Shown here one piece after another: positions 35,863 through 44,138 of a stretch of 64,000 bases of DNA; position 1 is the first letter of the stretch; each line of letters begins with the position of its first letter. Under the pieces are notes generated by a model. The model was given only the letters and a program-made list of their open reading frames with translations. It was not told where the DNA came from and searched no databases. Position numbers and translations under genes: made by a program. Source of the stretch: Clostridia bacterium (lineage in GTDB: Bacteria; Bacillota; Clostridia; TANB77; CAG-508); contig CAAGKK010000027.1 in NCBI GenBank assembly GCA_900770385.1, positions 1 to 64,000 on the forward strand. Direction: 5' to 3'.

Positions 35863-36068
35863 CTCACGGTACCACCTTAATTTATATATTAATTATTTAA
35901 TACACATCTTAATATCTTTAACGCAGACTATACGACCAATTTACTATTATTTCAAATGGCAACTAATAAAGTGATAATAAGAATATCTCTTTCTACCAAA
36001 CTCACAGCAAATGTTTGACTCTCTTTAGGGAAAATATACTTACCTTGTCTTTATTATTGTTTTTTCAT
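35822..36068 (-). promoter_or_regulatory. T-box riboswitch for isoleucine (ileS leader)
   Basis: The minus strand shows the conserved T-box AAGGTGGTACCGTGAGAA (35862-35879), which pairs with the tRNA acceptor end, followed by the terminator. Stem I spans about 35960-36055, with AATAAAG pairing to CTTTATT at its base, and the AGAGAGTC internal element. The codon AUC at 35973-35975 sits where the specifier is expected, just before the closing ACUUUAUU, and reads isoleucine, matching the downstream gene. Confidence 0.92.
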
Positions 36069-36074
36069 GTTACT

Positions 36075-36103
36075 ATAATAACATGTTTTATACTATTTTG
36101 CAA
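36075..36103 (-). promoter_or_regulatory. ileS T-box promoter TTGCAA-N17-TATTAT
   Basis: The -35 is at 36098-36103 and the -10 at 36075-36080, 17 bp apart, placing the start of the T-box RNA near 36068. Confidence 0.6.
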
Positions 36104-36128
36104 TAGTTTTAATTGAAAAGATTTTATA

Positions 36129-36452
36129 TTATATTTCGTGTTCTTTTTCAATTCCCTTTTGTATATGTTTTTGTTCATTTATTATCTTTTTAACCTGATC
36201 ATGTTCTTTTTTTCTAATCAAATTATCCGTTTTTGAGTCTAATATATGTGTTAAATAGCTTTTTACTTCTTCCTCATCTTCTTCTAATTCTTGTGAATAT
36301 CTTAGAATTATTTTTTCAATTTTTTCTGCAACTAAATCAATGTCTTCATATAAGACATTCCCCAATCTGTCACATTTTGTATTTGCCTCTAGAGTCAATT
36401 TTACTAGTTGTAATACTTCATTTTCTATTAATATCTTGCTTTTTTCTTTCAT
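36129..36452 (-). CDS. Hypothetical charged protein coupled to the DnaB-like gene
   Basis: This 107-residue, helical, strongly charged protein has no membrane segment. The C-terminal half (RKKEHDQVKKIINEQKHIQK) looks like a coiled coil. It starts one base after the DnaB-like ATPase stops, with GAGG just ahead, so the two are translationally coupled and probably act together. Family not recognised. Confidence 0.65.
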   Translation of the reverse strand: MKEKSKILIENEVLQLVKLTLEANTKCDRLGNVLYEDIDLVAEKIEKIILRYSQELEEDEEEVKSYLTHILDSKTDNLIRKKEHDQVKKIINEQKHIQKGIEKEHEI

Positions 36453-36453
36453 T

Positions 36454-38274
36454 TTATTTTAACCTCAAATATCCTAATTCTTCCCAACTGTTATATGCCA
36501 AGTTTAGTCTAAACAGAATTGTTGGTTTTGCTCCTGCTCTATTTTTATCTACAACACATGCATAGTATCTTACATCTGGATCTTTAAATTTCTTTAATTC
36601 AAAATATTGTGTATCTACTTCATTTAATGAATATTCATAATTTTCTAAGCTATCTCTATGTATTTGCTTTATTAAGCACAAAGTATCTAATACTTCTTTT
36701 ACTGTACCGCTTACAGATAAATCATTTATTGTTAAGTTTACAGGTAATGTATCTGTTTCTTTTAATTGTAATGTAGAACATATAAACATGCCAAAATTTT
36801 GTGCTAGATTTGCAAGTATCGTTGTTGTTTTCTTTATTTCAGCAGCACTTCCTATATGTTCTATATCTGTTTTTAAAGTATCATAAAACACATATTCTAT
36901 TTGTTCTTTATAATAGTAATTCATAATAACATTCTGTAGTTCTTCGTTTGTATGATCTGTTATATTGATAAAATATATAGAATTGTTTAATTGTTTATTT
37001 ACCCAATCAGTAACAGCTATTACTTTGTTAAATTCACTACTTTGTTCCGATAACCTTTTTACAAAAGCTTTTTGTTTTTCTCCTTCTTCTCTTAATATAA
37101 ATCCATCTTCATCAACCTTTACATTTTTAGAATCATCTGGTCTATATTTGAATTCTAATATTTCTCCTTCTGTTTTACTTAATTTTTGTCCATGCAATTT
37201 TTGAATCTCTGGATTATTAATTATGGTAGTAATTAAACATAATTTCATTTTTTCTTCTGACATTTCATTGGAAATTATTAATACTTTCTTTTTATTTACA
37301 AATGCAGTGTACGCAGCTAAATTTATAGTAAACCTACTCTTTCCTGAGTTAGATGGCATAGCATATGCCATTGTTTCTCCCTTTCTTATTCCCTTAAATA
37401 CTGAATTTAATATTGGAAATGGAAGTTTTAAACCTGTAGTTAAATTATTTTCTCCTAATTTTAAGAAATCTGTTAAGTCTGTATTTAATACTGATGATTT
37501 AAACCTTTTAGTTATTATAATTTGTTCTATTGCATTTTCAACCTCTTCTACTGACATATGTGAGTACAATTTGTAATTTACTATATCCGCTATTTTGTTT
37601 TGAATTTCTTCCATTGGTTCTTGCAAATAATTTTTTCTAATTATGAATAATTTTTTTAAGTCAACATATATTTTCTCCATATTATACTTTTTATTTGCTA
37701 CATCCATTTTTATTTTTTGTTTATATTGGTAGACATCTGCACTATCTTTTGAAAAATTAAATCCCTTTTTAGCTAATTCTGAGGTATACTCTGCCCCTTC
37801 AAAAAATAAAACACTTTTATATACATTTAGTAATTCTTGATTTTCAAATAAGCATATATCATATAAGAAATAGTATTTAGTAATGTATTTTGGATGATTT
37901 AACAATAGTCCAATATAAACATATTCTAAATTTTCATTTTCTAATGCCTTAGGATATTTTTCTCCTGTTTCCTTTTCTTCATCATTATTATTAATTATCA
38001 TTTCTTCTGTATTATTAAAGTCTTCTTCTGTTTCTGTATCTTCTTCATTGTTTTCCAAAGTGTCTTCTTGTATTAAATTTGTTTCTATATCACTTTCTTG
38101 TTCATTTTCTTCCATATTATTTTCAGAAAATAACTCATCTATTTTTTTTAGAGTTAAATTTAAATTTCCATCATTTATTAATTTTTTTATTTCTTTAATT
38201 TTTCTCTGATTTTCGTCTGTTGGTTCTATTCTTGATAATAATTCATTTAATTTTTTTACTTTATCTTGATCCAT
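36454..38274 (-). CDS. Divergent DnaB-like (RecA-fold) ATPase
   Basis: This 606-residue protein has a short helical start, a very acidic linker at about 50-107 (runs of E, N and D), a helical middle, and a RecA/DnaB-like core from about 275. TTGLKLPFPILNSVFKGIRK matches the DnaB lead-in; Walker A is PSNSGKSR (307-314), unusual in place of the GMGKT form; VLIISNEMSEEKM corresponds to DnaB motif H1a; and EYVFYDTLKT is the Walker B strand. C-terminal DKNRAGAKPTILFRLN resembles the KNRNGPTG end of DnaB. It is too divergent to be the main replicative helicase; a second, specialised helicase or loader is likely. Confidence 0.75.
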   Translation of the reverse strand: MDQDKVKKLNELLSRIEPTDENQRKIKEIKKLINDGNLNLTLKKIDELFSENNMEENEQESDIETNLIQEDTLENNEEDTETEEDFNNTEEMIINNNDEEKETGEKYPKALENENLEYVYIGLLLNHPKYITKYYFLYDICLFENQELLNVYKSVLFFEGAEYTSELAKKGFNFSKDSADVYQYKQKIKMDVANKKYNMEKIYVDLKKLFIIRKNYLQEPMEEIQNKIADIVNYKLYSHMSVEEVENAIEQIIITKRFKSSVLNTDLTDFLKLGENNLTTGLKLPFPILNSVFKGIRKGETMAYAMPSNSGKSRFTINLAAYTAFVNKKKVLIISNEMSEEKMKLCLITTIINNPEIQKLHGQKLSKTEGEILEFKYRPDDSKNVKVDEDGFILREEGEKQKAFVKRLSEQSSEFNKVIAVTDWVNKQLNNSIYFINITDHTNEELQNVIMNYYYKEQIEYVFYDTLKTDIEHIGSAAEIKKTTTILANLAQNFGMFICSTLQLKETDTLPVNLTINDLSVSGTVKEVLDTLCLIKQIHRDSLENYEYSLNEVDTQYFELKKFKDPDVRYYACVVDKNRAGAKPTILFRLNLAYNSWEELGYLRLK

Positions 38275-38365
38275 AACACAATCTCCTATTATTTTTTCTA
38301 TATTATATATTTATTAATAAAAAAAGTAAAGAGTGGTTATTATTATATAGCATTTCTTCGCAGCA

Positions 38366-38390
38366 CGGGCGGACACGTGGCGTCCGCGAG
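38366..38390. repeat. GGCGGAC-family palindromic repeat, copy 3
   Basis: CGGGCGGACAC and GGCGTCCGCGAG are near-complementary around GT. The left flank TTCTTCG-N-AGCAC repeats that of copy 2. It lies between the DnaB-like gene and clpX. Confidence 0.6.
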
Positions 38391-38393
38391 CAG

Positions 38394-38422
38394 AAAAAAG
38401 AGAGATTGTTAAAATCTCTCTT
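38394..38422 (-). terminator. clpX terminator
   Basis: A ten-base perfect stem (AAGAGAGATT and its complement, five-base loop) with a T-run on the minus strand; it overlaps the clpX stop codon. Confidence 0.85.
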
Positions 38423-39734
38423 ATGCTGTTTCTTTATTTGAAACTTCTATTTTTTTCTTTTTTATTTCTTGCTTTTTTTCTTCTTTATTTTCATTTATTA
38501 TTAATTTAGGAGCTGCACCATTTTGAACTGTTTCTTTAGTTATGATACATTTTTCAATTTTAGGATTAGATGGTATATCAAACATTATATCTCTCATAAT
38601 GTCTTCTATAATTGATCTTAACCCTCTTGCTCCTGTATTTCTTTCTAATGCTTTATCAACAATTAATTCTAGTGCCTCTGGTTCAAATTGTAGTTCAACA
38701 TCATCATATTCAAATAATTTTTTATATTGTTTTACTAAAGCATTTTTAGGTTCTGTTACAATCTTAATTAATGTTTGCTTATCTAATTCTCTTAAAGTTG
38801 TTACTATTGGCAAACGACCTACAAATTCTGGTATTAACCCATATTTTAATAAATCTTGAGGTAATAACTCTTCATAAATTTTATATTTATCAATTTCTTT
38901 TGGACTTTCTACTTTTGCTCCAAATCCAATAGATTTTTGACCAATTCTATCTTTAATGATTTTATCTAAGCCTTCAAATGCTCCACCACATATAAATAAA
39001 ATATTTTCTGTATTAATCTGCAAGAATTCTTGATGTGGATGTTTTCTACCACCTTGTGGTGGTACAGAAGCAACTGTTCCTTCTACAATCTTAAGTAATG
39101 CTTGTTGAACACCTTCTCCACTAACATCTCTTGTAATTGATGGATTTTCTGATTTTCTTGTTATTTTATCTATTTCATCAATATAAATAATTCCTTTTTC
39201 TGCTAATGCTATATCATAATCAGCTGCTTGTATAAGTTTTAAAAGAATATTTTCAACATCTTCTCCAACATATCCTGCTTCTGTTAATGTTGTAGCATCT
39301 GCTATAGCAAATGGAACATTTAAAATTTTAGCAAGTGTTTGAGCAAGTAAAGTTTTACCGCAACCTGTTGGCCCTAATAATAAAACATTGCTTTTTTGTA
39401 TTTCAACATCATTATTTTCTTCTTCATTGTTTACTCTTTTATAATGATTATATACTGCTACTGCTAAAGTTTTTTTAGCTTCTTCTTGACCTATAACATA
39501 TTTATCTAGAATATCTTTTATTTCTCTTGGACTTAGTAGTTTTTCATCTGTTTGAAGCGCATAGCCAAATTCATCTTCATTATATGTGTCATTTTCTATT
39601 ATATTTTCGCAAACAGCAACACATTCATCACAAATATAAACTCCTGGTCCTGCTATTATTCTATTAACATGTTCTTGTGATTTTCCACAAAAAGAACATT
39701 TTATGTTTTTAGGTGTATCATCCTTTTTGGGCAT
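38421..39734 (-). CDS. clpX: ATP-dependent Clp protease ATPase ClpX
   Basis: This 437-residue AAA+ unfoldase feeds substrates to ClpP. An N-terminal zinc-binding domain has CSFCGK and CDECVAVC. Walker A is GPTGCGKT near 120, Walker B IIYIDEIDKI near 185, and GYVGEDVE is the pore loop. KIGFGAK-type IGF loop (SIGFGAKVE near 288) contacts ClpP. The charged Lys/Glu-rich tail is longer than average. It is the last gene of the tig-clpP-clpX series, 32 bases after clpP. Confidence 0.97.
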   Translation of the reverse strand: MPKKDDTPKNIKCSFCGKSQEHVNRIIAGPGVYICDECVAVCENIIENDTYNEDEFGYALQTDEKLLSPREIKDILDKYVIGQEEAKKTLAVAVYNHYKRVNNEEENNDVEIQKSNVLLLGPTGCGKTLLAQTLAKILNVPFAIADATTLTEAGYVGEDVENILLKLIQAADYDIALAEKGIIYIDEIDKITRKSENPSITRDVSGEGVQQALLKIVEGTVASVPPQGGRKHPHQEFLQINTENILFICGGAFEGLDKIIKDRIGQKSIGFGAKVESPKEIDKYKIYEELLPQDLLKYGLIPEFVGRLPIVTTLRELDKQTLIKIVTEPKNALVKQYKKLFEYDDVELQFEPEALELIVDKALERNTGARGLRSIIEDIMRDIMFDIPSNPKIEKCIITKETVQNGAAPKLIINENKEEKKQEIKKKKIEVSNKETA

Positions 39735-39766
39735 ATTGTTTATTCTCCTTATCTTTAACTAATATA

Positions 39767-40369
39767 TTAGATTCGTTTATCCATAATGCCATCAATAAGA
39801 CCATATTCAAGAGCTTCTTGTGCGGTCATATAATTATCTCTTTCTGTATCTTTTTCTATAGTTTCTAAACTTTGACCTGTTTTTTCACTTAATAATTTAT
39901 TTAATTTTTCTCTTGTTTTAACCATATGATCAGCATGGATTTTTATTTCTGTTGTTTGTCCAGAAAGTCCTCCTCCACCAATTAATGGTTGATGTATTAA
40001 TATTTCTGCATTTGGAGTAGCATATCTTTTTCCTTTTGCACCAGAAGCTAAAAGTACTGCTCCCATACTTGCTGCCATTCCAACACATATAGTAGAAACT
40101 GGACATTTAATATAATTGATTGTATCAACTATTGCCATTCCATCTGTAATAGATCCTCCAGGACTATTTATATATAGATTAATTTCTTTATCTGGATCTT
40201 CTGACTCTAAAAATAATAATTGAGCTACGACCAAACTAGCAGAAGCTGGATTTACATCCTCTGCTAAGAATATTATTCTATCTTTTAATAGTCTAGAAAA
40301 TATATCGTAAGATCTTTCACCTTTACTTGTTTGTTCAATTACATATGGTACTAAGCTATTTTTTTCCAT
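39767..40369 (-). CDS. clpP: ATP-dependent Clp protease proteolytic subunit ClpP
   Basis: This 200-residue serine protease has a catalytic triad of Ser101 (GMAASMGAVLL), His126 (AEILIHQP) and a C-terminal Asp, probably Asp173 in EKDTERDNYM. It forms a tetradecameric chamber with ClpX or ClpC. The length is typical. It lies between tig and clpX; a hairpin in the 55-base gap after tig may make it partly independent. Confidence 0.97.
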   Translation of the reverse strand: MEKNSLVPYVIEQTSKGERSYDIFSRLLKDRIIFLAEDVNPASASLVVAQLLFLESEDPDKEINLYINSPGGSITDGMAIVDTINYIKCPVSTICVGMAASMGAVLLASGAKGKRYATPNAEILIHQPLIGGGGLSGQTTEIKIHADHMVKTREKLNKLLSEKTGQSLETIEKDTERDNYMTAQEALEYGLIDGIMDKRI

Positions 40370-40392
40370 ACCTTTTCCTCCTTAAATCGTAT

Positions 40393-40425
40393 AAGAACAA
40401 AGAGCGACCATGTCGCTTTGTTCTT
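40393..40425 (-). terminator. Hairpin between tig and clpP
   Basis: AAGAACAAAG...CGAC and GTCG...TTTGTTCTT arms form a long stem with small bulges. It starts at the tig stop codon. The T-run on the minus strand is weak, so it may be an attenuator or mRNA-end stabiliser. Confidence 0.55.
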
Positions 40426-41708
40426 TATTTTATTTTTGCATTATCAATAATAAATTTAACAACAGCTTCATTTTTTAATGAGTCTTTAATGTAATTCATG
40501 AATTGTTCATTTAAAACCAATTCATCTTCTTTCTTTCCATACATTGCAGCCATTTCTTTTAATTTTTTGTTAATGTCTTCTTCTGAAGCTTCTATATTTT
40601 CTGCTTTTACTATTGCTTCTAATACTAATCTTGTTTTTACTGATGTTTTAGCTTGTTCTTCATATTCTTTTCTAAAGTCTTCCATTGATTTACCCATCAT
40701 GCTTAAGTATTGTTCTAATTTCATTCCTTGGTATGATAATCTAGTTTCTATATCTCTAACCATATTGTCTATTTCTGTATCAATCATACCTGATGGTATT
40801 TCAACTTCTGCAGAATCTACAACTGCTTTAACAGCAGCATCCTCTGTTTCATATTTTACTTTATTAGAATTTTCTTCTTCCAATTTTTCTTTAATACTCT
40901 TTTTTAACTCATCTAATGTGTCAAATTCACTTGTATCTTTAGCAAAATCATCATTTAATTCTGGTAATTCTTTTTTCTTAATTTCATGTAATTTTACTTT
41001 AAATGTTGCATCTTTTCCTTTTAGTTCTTCAGAAAAATATTCTTCTGGGAATTTAACATTTATGTCTTTTTCTTCTCCTGTTTTCATTCCTATAATTTGG
41101 TCTTCAAATCCTGGAATAAAAGTATTGCTTCCAATTGTTAATTCATGATTTTCAGCTTTTCCACCTTCAAAAGCTTTTCCATCTACAAAGCCTTCGAAAT
41201 CTATAACAGTAATATCTCCATTTTCTACTGCTCTATCTTCTACTGTTACTAATCTTGAATTTCTATCTGCCATATGACCTAGTTCGTGTTCTATGTCTTC
41301 GTCTGTTACATTATACTCTATTTTCTTTAATTGTATACCTTTATATTTTCCTAATTTAACATCTGGTTTTGTTTGAACAATTGCTGTAAATATTAAATCT
41401 TTTCCTTTTCCCATTTGTTTAATTTCTATTTCTGGTCTGCTTACTGCATCTATATTGTTTTCTTTTAATTCTCTTTCGTATTCTTCTGGAACTATTTCAT
41501 TAAAAGTATCTTCGTAAAATATTTCTGGTCCATATTGTTTTTCAACCATTGCCATAGGTGCTTTTCCTTTTCTGAAACCAGGAATATTAAAATATCTTGC
41601 ACTCTTAGCATATACTTTTTTCATTCCTTCATCAAATTTTTTTGATTCAATTGTGAATTCTAATTTTAGTTCATTATTTTTTTCTGTCTTTTCAATTTTT
41701 ATACTCAT
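40425..41708 (-). CDS. tig: Trigger factor (ribosome-associated chaperone)
   Basis: This 427-residue chaperone has an N-terminal ribosome-binding domain with the signature GFRKGKAPMAMVE near 46-58, a central FKBP-type peptidyl-prolyl isomerase domain at about 150-245 (GDITVIDFEGFVDGKAFEGG), and a helical C-terminal cradle. It binds nascent chains at the ribosome exit. Length is standard. Its own promoter (41748-41775) lies upstream; clpP and clpX follow. Confidence 0.97.
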   Translation of the reverse strand: MSIKIEKTEKNNELKLEFTIESKKFDEGMKKVYAKSARYFNIPGFRKGKAPMAMVEKQYGPEIFYEDTFNEIVPEEYERELKENNIDAVSRPEIEIKQMGKGKDLIFTAIVQTKPDVKLGKYKGIQLKKIEYNVTDEDIEHELGHMADRNSRLVTVEDRAVENGDITVIDFEGFVDGKAFEGGKAENHELTIGSNTFIPGFEDQIIGMKTGEEKDINVKFPEEYFSEELKGKDATFKVKLHEIKKKELPELNDDFAKDTSEFDTLDELKKSIKEKLEEENSNKVKYETEDAAVKAVVDSAEVEIPSGMIDTEIDNMVRDIETRLSYQGMKLEQYLSMMGKSMEDFRKEYEEQAKTSVKTRLVLEAIVKAENIEASEEDINKKLKEMAAMYGKKEDELVLNEQFMNYIKDSLKNEAVVKFIIDNAKIK

Positions 41709-41747
41709 TTAATTCATATCCTTTCATAATTAATATTAAGCTAATAT

Positions 41748-41775
41748 ATTATATCATGTTTTGTTAATATTTCAA
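41748..41775 (-). promoter_or_regulatory. tig promoter TTGAAA-N16-TATAAT
   Basis: The -35 TTGAAA is at 41770-41775 and the consensus -10 TATAAT at 41748-41753, about 40 bases ahead of the tig start. Confidence 0.65.
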
Positions 41776-41802
41776 GTGTTTCCATACAATTTTCATTATA
41801 TA

Positions 41803-41835
41803 AAAACATACCTTAGCCAAACTAAGGTATGTTTT
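41803..41835 (-). terminator. Terminator of the prepilin-like LRR gene
   Basis: A 14-bp perfect stem (AAAACATACCTTAG, CCAAA loop) with a T-run on the minus strand directly after the stop at 41839. Confidence 0.85.
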
Positions 41836-41838
41836 GTT

Positions 41839-43446
41839 TTACTTTACTTCTTCTCCTGTTGTTGCATTATAATATTTTACTGTCGCATTTGTTGCTCCCC
41901 ACGGTGCGTTACCTAATTCTGTCACTCCATCTTTTACATATACTTTTATTACTAATTTTTTATTACTACATCCTGATAATGAATATTTATAAACCGTGTT
42001 CATTGGTGCTTCTTGGCTTCCTAGCTGTAGCTCTGTTAAATTTGTACAATTACATATGTAATATAAATCCCACCTATCTCCATATGTCATATTTGATATT
42101 ATTAATTTATTTAAATTACTACAGTTTCTAAAAGCATTTTGATATAATGTTATTTTTGTTTTTGCTGATGTACTTACCTCTTTTAAACTTGTACAATTTA
42201 TAAATGCTGCCTCTCCTATTGATGCTACATTTTCTGGTATATTTGTTATTTTTATATTACTACAGTCTTTAAATGCTTTTGTTCCTATTTGCTTTAACTT
42301 TGGTGGCAAACTCGTTAGCTTTAAATTTGTACACCCTTCAAATGCACTGTTTCTTATTGCTGTTATTACTTCTGCATTTGGTATTTGTTCAAAATCAATA
42401 TTTGTATCTCCTTTGTATAGAGTTCCTAATGATTCCCCTACTATATTTCCACTTGTATTATACAGCTCTACTGTTGCATTTGTTGCTCCAAATGGTGCAT
42501 TAACTAATTCTGTCACTCCATCTTTTACATATACTCTTATTACTAATTTTTCATTGCTACATCCTGATAATGAATATCCGTATACCGTATCCATTGGTGC
42601 TTCTTGGCTTCCTAGCTGTAGCTCTGTTAAATTTGTACAATTACATATGTAATATAAATCCCACCTATCTCCATATGTCATATTTGATATTATTAATTTA
42701 TTTAGGTTACTACAATTTTTAAAAGCATTTTGATATAGTGTTATTTTTTTGCTAGTGTCTGCGATAGCACTAGTCATATTTGTACAACCATTAAATGTAT
42801 CACTACTAATTTTAGTACATGAACTTCCTATTATTACTTTAGTTATATTTTCTTTTGCTATGTTTTTACTTGTATATGATGTTTCACTTATTGTTGCATC
42901 ATTTATTTCTAATACCTGTTCTTTATTATTTTCGTCTAAATAATATATTTGTGTCATTGCATCTGATCTTATTCCAATGTTTTCTAATAGTTTCTTCTCT
43001 TCTTCTGTTACATTATCTTCAAAAAATGCCAACCCATTATTTATTATTTTTAATTTATCTTCATATTTTTTCTTAAAGCTTGGTATGTATTTTTTCATAT
43101 TTTCATAGCCTGATGTGTTTATTGGATTTTTATTTATTTCTTCTCTATGGGTTACTATATATAATTTTAGTTCTTCATCGTATTGTGCTATTTCATGTTT
43201 TAATGTTGCTAGTTTTGCTTTTTCTATTATTCCACTTTTTGTGATTAATTGTACACTTACTACAGACAAAATTAATAACACTATTATAGTTATAATTAGT
43301 GCCAATAGTGTTATTCCTTTTTGAGTATTTCCTTTATGCTCCGGGCGAACAGAGGCGTCCGCCCCTACATTTATATTATTAATTTTTAATTTTTCATTAA
43401 TCTGATTACCTGTGTGTACTCCTTCAAGCACTTTAAGTTTTTTCAT
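41839..43446 (-). CDS. Prepilin-type leader protein with BspA-like leucine-rich repeats
   Basis: This 535-residue surface-type protein has a 44-residue leader ending QKG, then ITLLALIITIIVLLILSV, a type IV prepilin-like cleavage site and helix, but without the usual Glu at +5. Residues about 95-230 are a charged linker. The rest consists of BspA-type (LRR_5) repeats such as CTNLKLTSLPPKLKQIGTKAF and CSNLNKLIISNMTYGDRW. Two long blocks are near-identical (DNA 41881-42157 and 42472-42748). It is probably secreted or pseudopilin-like. A GGCGGAC palindrome encodes residues about 27-39 of the leader. Confidence 0.85.
   Translation of the reverse strand: MKKLKVLEGVHTGNQINEKLKINNINVGADASVRPEHKGNTQKGITLLALIITIIVLLILSVVSVQLITKSGIIEKAKLATLKHEIAQYDEELKLYIVTHREEINKNPINTSGYENMKKYIPSFKKKYEDKLKIINNGLAFFEDNVTEEEKKLLENIGIRSDAMTQIYYLDENNKEQVLEINDATISETSYTSKNIAKENITKVIIGSSCTKISSDTFNGCTNMTSAIADTSKKITLYQNAFKNCSNLNKLIISNMTYGDRWDLYYICNCTNLTELQLGSQEAPMDTVYGYSLSGCSNEKLVIRVYVKDGVTELVNAPFGATNATVELYNTSGNIVGESLGTLYKGDTNIDFEQIPNAEVITAIRNSAFEGCTNLKLTSLPPKLKQIGTKAFKDCSNIKITNIPENVASIGEAAFINCTSLKEVSTSAKTKITLYQNAFRNCSNLNKLIISNMTYGDRWDLYYICNCTNLTELQLGSQEAPMNTVYKYSLSGCSNKKLVIKVYVKDGVTELGNAPWGATNATVKYYNATTGEEVK
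41881..42748 (-). repeat. Internal direct repeat, 277 bp, offset 591 bp
   Basis: Segments 41881-42157 and 42472-42748 are nearly identical and in frame (197-codon offset). Each encodes an LRR module with ISNMTYGDRWDLYYICNCTN and a following KVYVKDGVTEL block. Confidence 0.92.
43338..43369. repeat. GGCGGAC-family palindromic repeat, copy 4, inside a coding region
   Basis: GCTCCGGGCGAAC and GTCCGCCCCTAC flank AGAGGC. It lies in frame in the prepilin leader, where it encodes VGADASVRPEHKG on the minus strand. Confidence 0.7.
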
Positions 43447-43560
43447 TTATGTTTTCCTTCTTTCTTTAGTTATAATTTTTCTGATTTTATTTTATAATTA
43501 ATTTTAGTTTTTAGCAATAGGATTTATAAAAATTTATATATTAGTAACCCCTAGATAGTA

Positions 43561-43586
43561 GCAGGCGGACAAAATTATCCGCCTAC
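43561..43586 (-). repeat. GGCGGAC-family palindrome, copy 5 (possible terminator)
   Basis: AGGCGGA and TCCGCCT are perfect arms around CAAAATTA. It lies ten bases beyond the stop of the membrane protein gene at 43596 and may act as its 3' hairpin. Confidence 0.6.
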
Positions 43587-43595
43587 ATGTGTATA

Positions 43596-43994
43596 TTATT
43601 TTCTTATTCTTCTATTGCACCCACATCCATTGTTATTTTCATTGTTTATTAAATTTGATAGTAACTCATTTAATGTATTAATGTTATCTTCTAAAGTATC
43701 AATACTATCTTGTAATCCATTATTTGCGTTATTACATATTCCACTACAATTATTCCAATTAAATCTTCTAATAAGATAACATATTATTCTTATTATTTCT
43801 GATGTTATAAATGCTAATATTGCATAAACAACTGCGTTTAATAGAAAAGATGTTGTATATACTGTATATGATAATATTAAAAATACTGCAAACACTAATA
43901 TTGAAACTAATAATGGACTATTTAAAACTTTTTGTAAAACAATAGATATTAATATAACACTAACAGGAAATATTACAAAAAATAAAATATTCAT
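43596..43994 (-). CDS. Small membrane protein with Cys/Asn-rich tail
   Basis: This 132-residue protein starts at ATG 43994 (AAGGAG eight bases upstream; the open frame to 44042 has no such site). Three hydrophobic helices occupy about residues 1-20, 27-47 and 50-75. The C-terminal part is soluble, with a helical IDTLEDNINTLNELLSNLI stretch and a NNGCGCNRRIRK end. Asn and Cys richness is unusual. I recognise no family. Confidence 0.7.
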   Translation of the reverse strand: MNILFFVIFPVSVILISIVLQKVLNSPLLVSILVFAVFLILSYTVYTTSFLLNAVVYAILAFITSEIIRIICYLIRRFNWNNCSGICNNANNGLQDSIDTLEDNINTLNELLSNLINNENNNGCGCNRRIRK

Positions 43995-44079
43995 AAGCCT
44001 TTCTCCTTTATGTTTCTTTGTATATATTATGAATAATTGCAAATTTTTGTTAATAAATTATATTATCTATTGTCTTTTA

Positions 44080-44107
44080 TTGTCTTTTTTATATTTTATA
44101 GTATAAT
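44080..44107 (+). promoter_or_regulatory. CDF transporter promoter TTGTCT-N16-TATAAT
   Basis: The -35 TTGTCT (44080-44085) and consensus -10 (44102-44107) are 16 bp apart, about 30 bases ahead of the AAGGAGG site. Confidence 0.6.
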
Positions 44108-44138
44108 ATTAAGAATACTCTTAAGGAGGACTCTAATT

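Noticed and set aside
35800..36128. Unannotated gene in the gap before ileS
   Set aside because: The region is fully explained by a T-box leader and its promoter.
44037..44138. N-terminal extension of the CDF transporter
   Set aside because: It includes the promoter, and AAGGAGG directly precedes ATG 44139.
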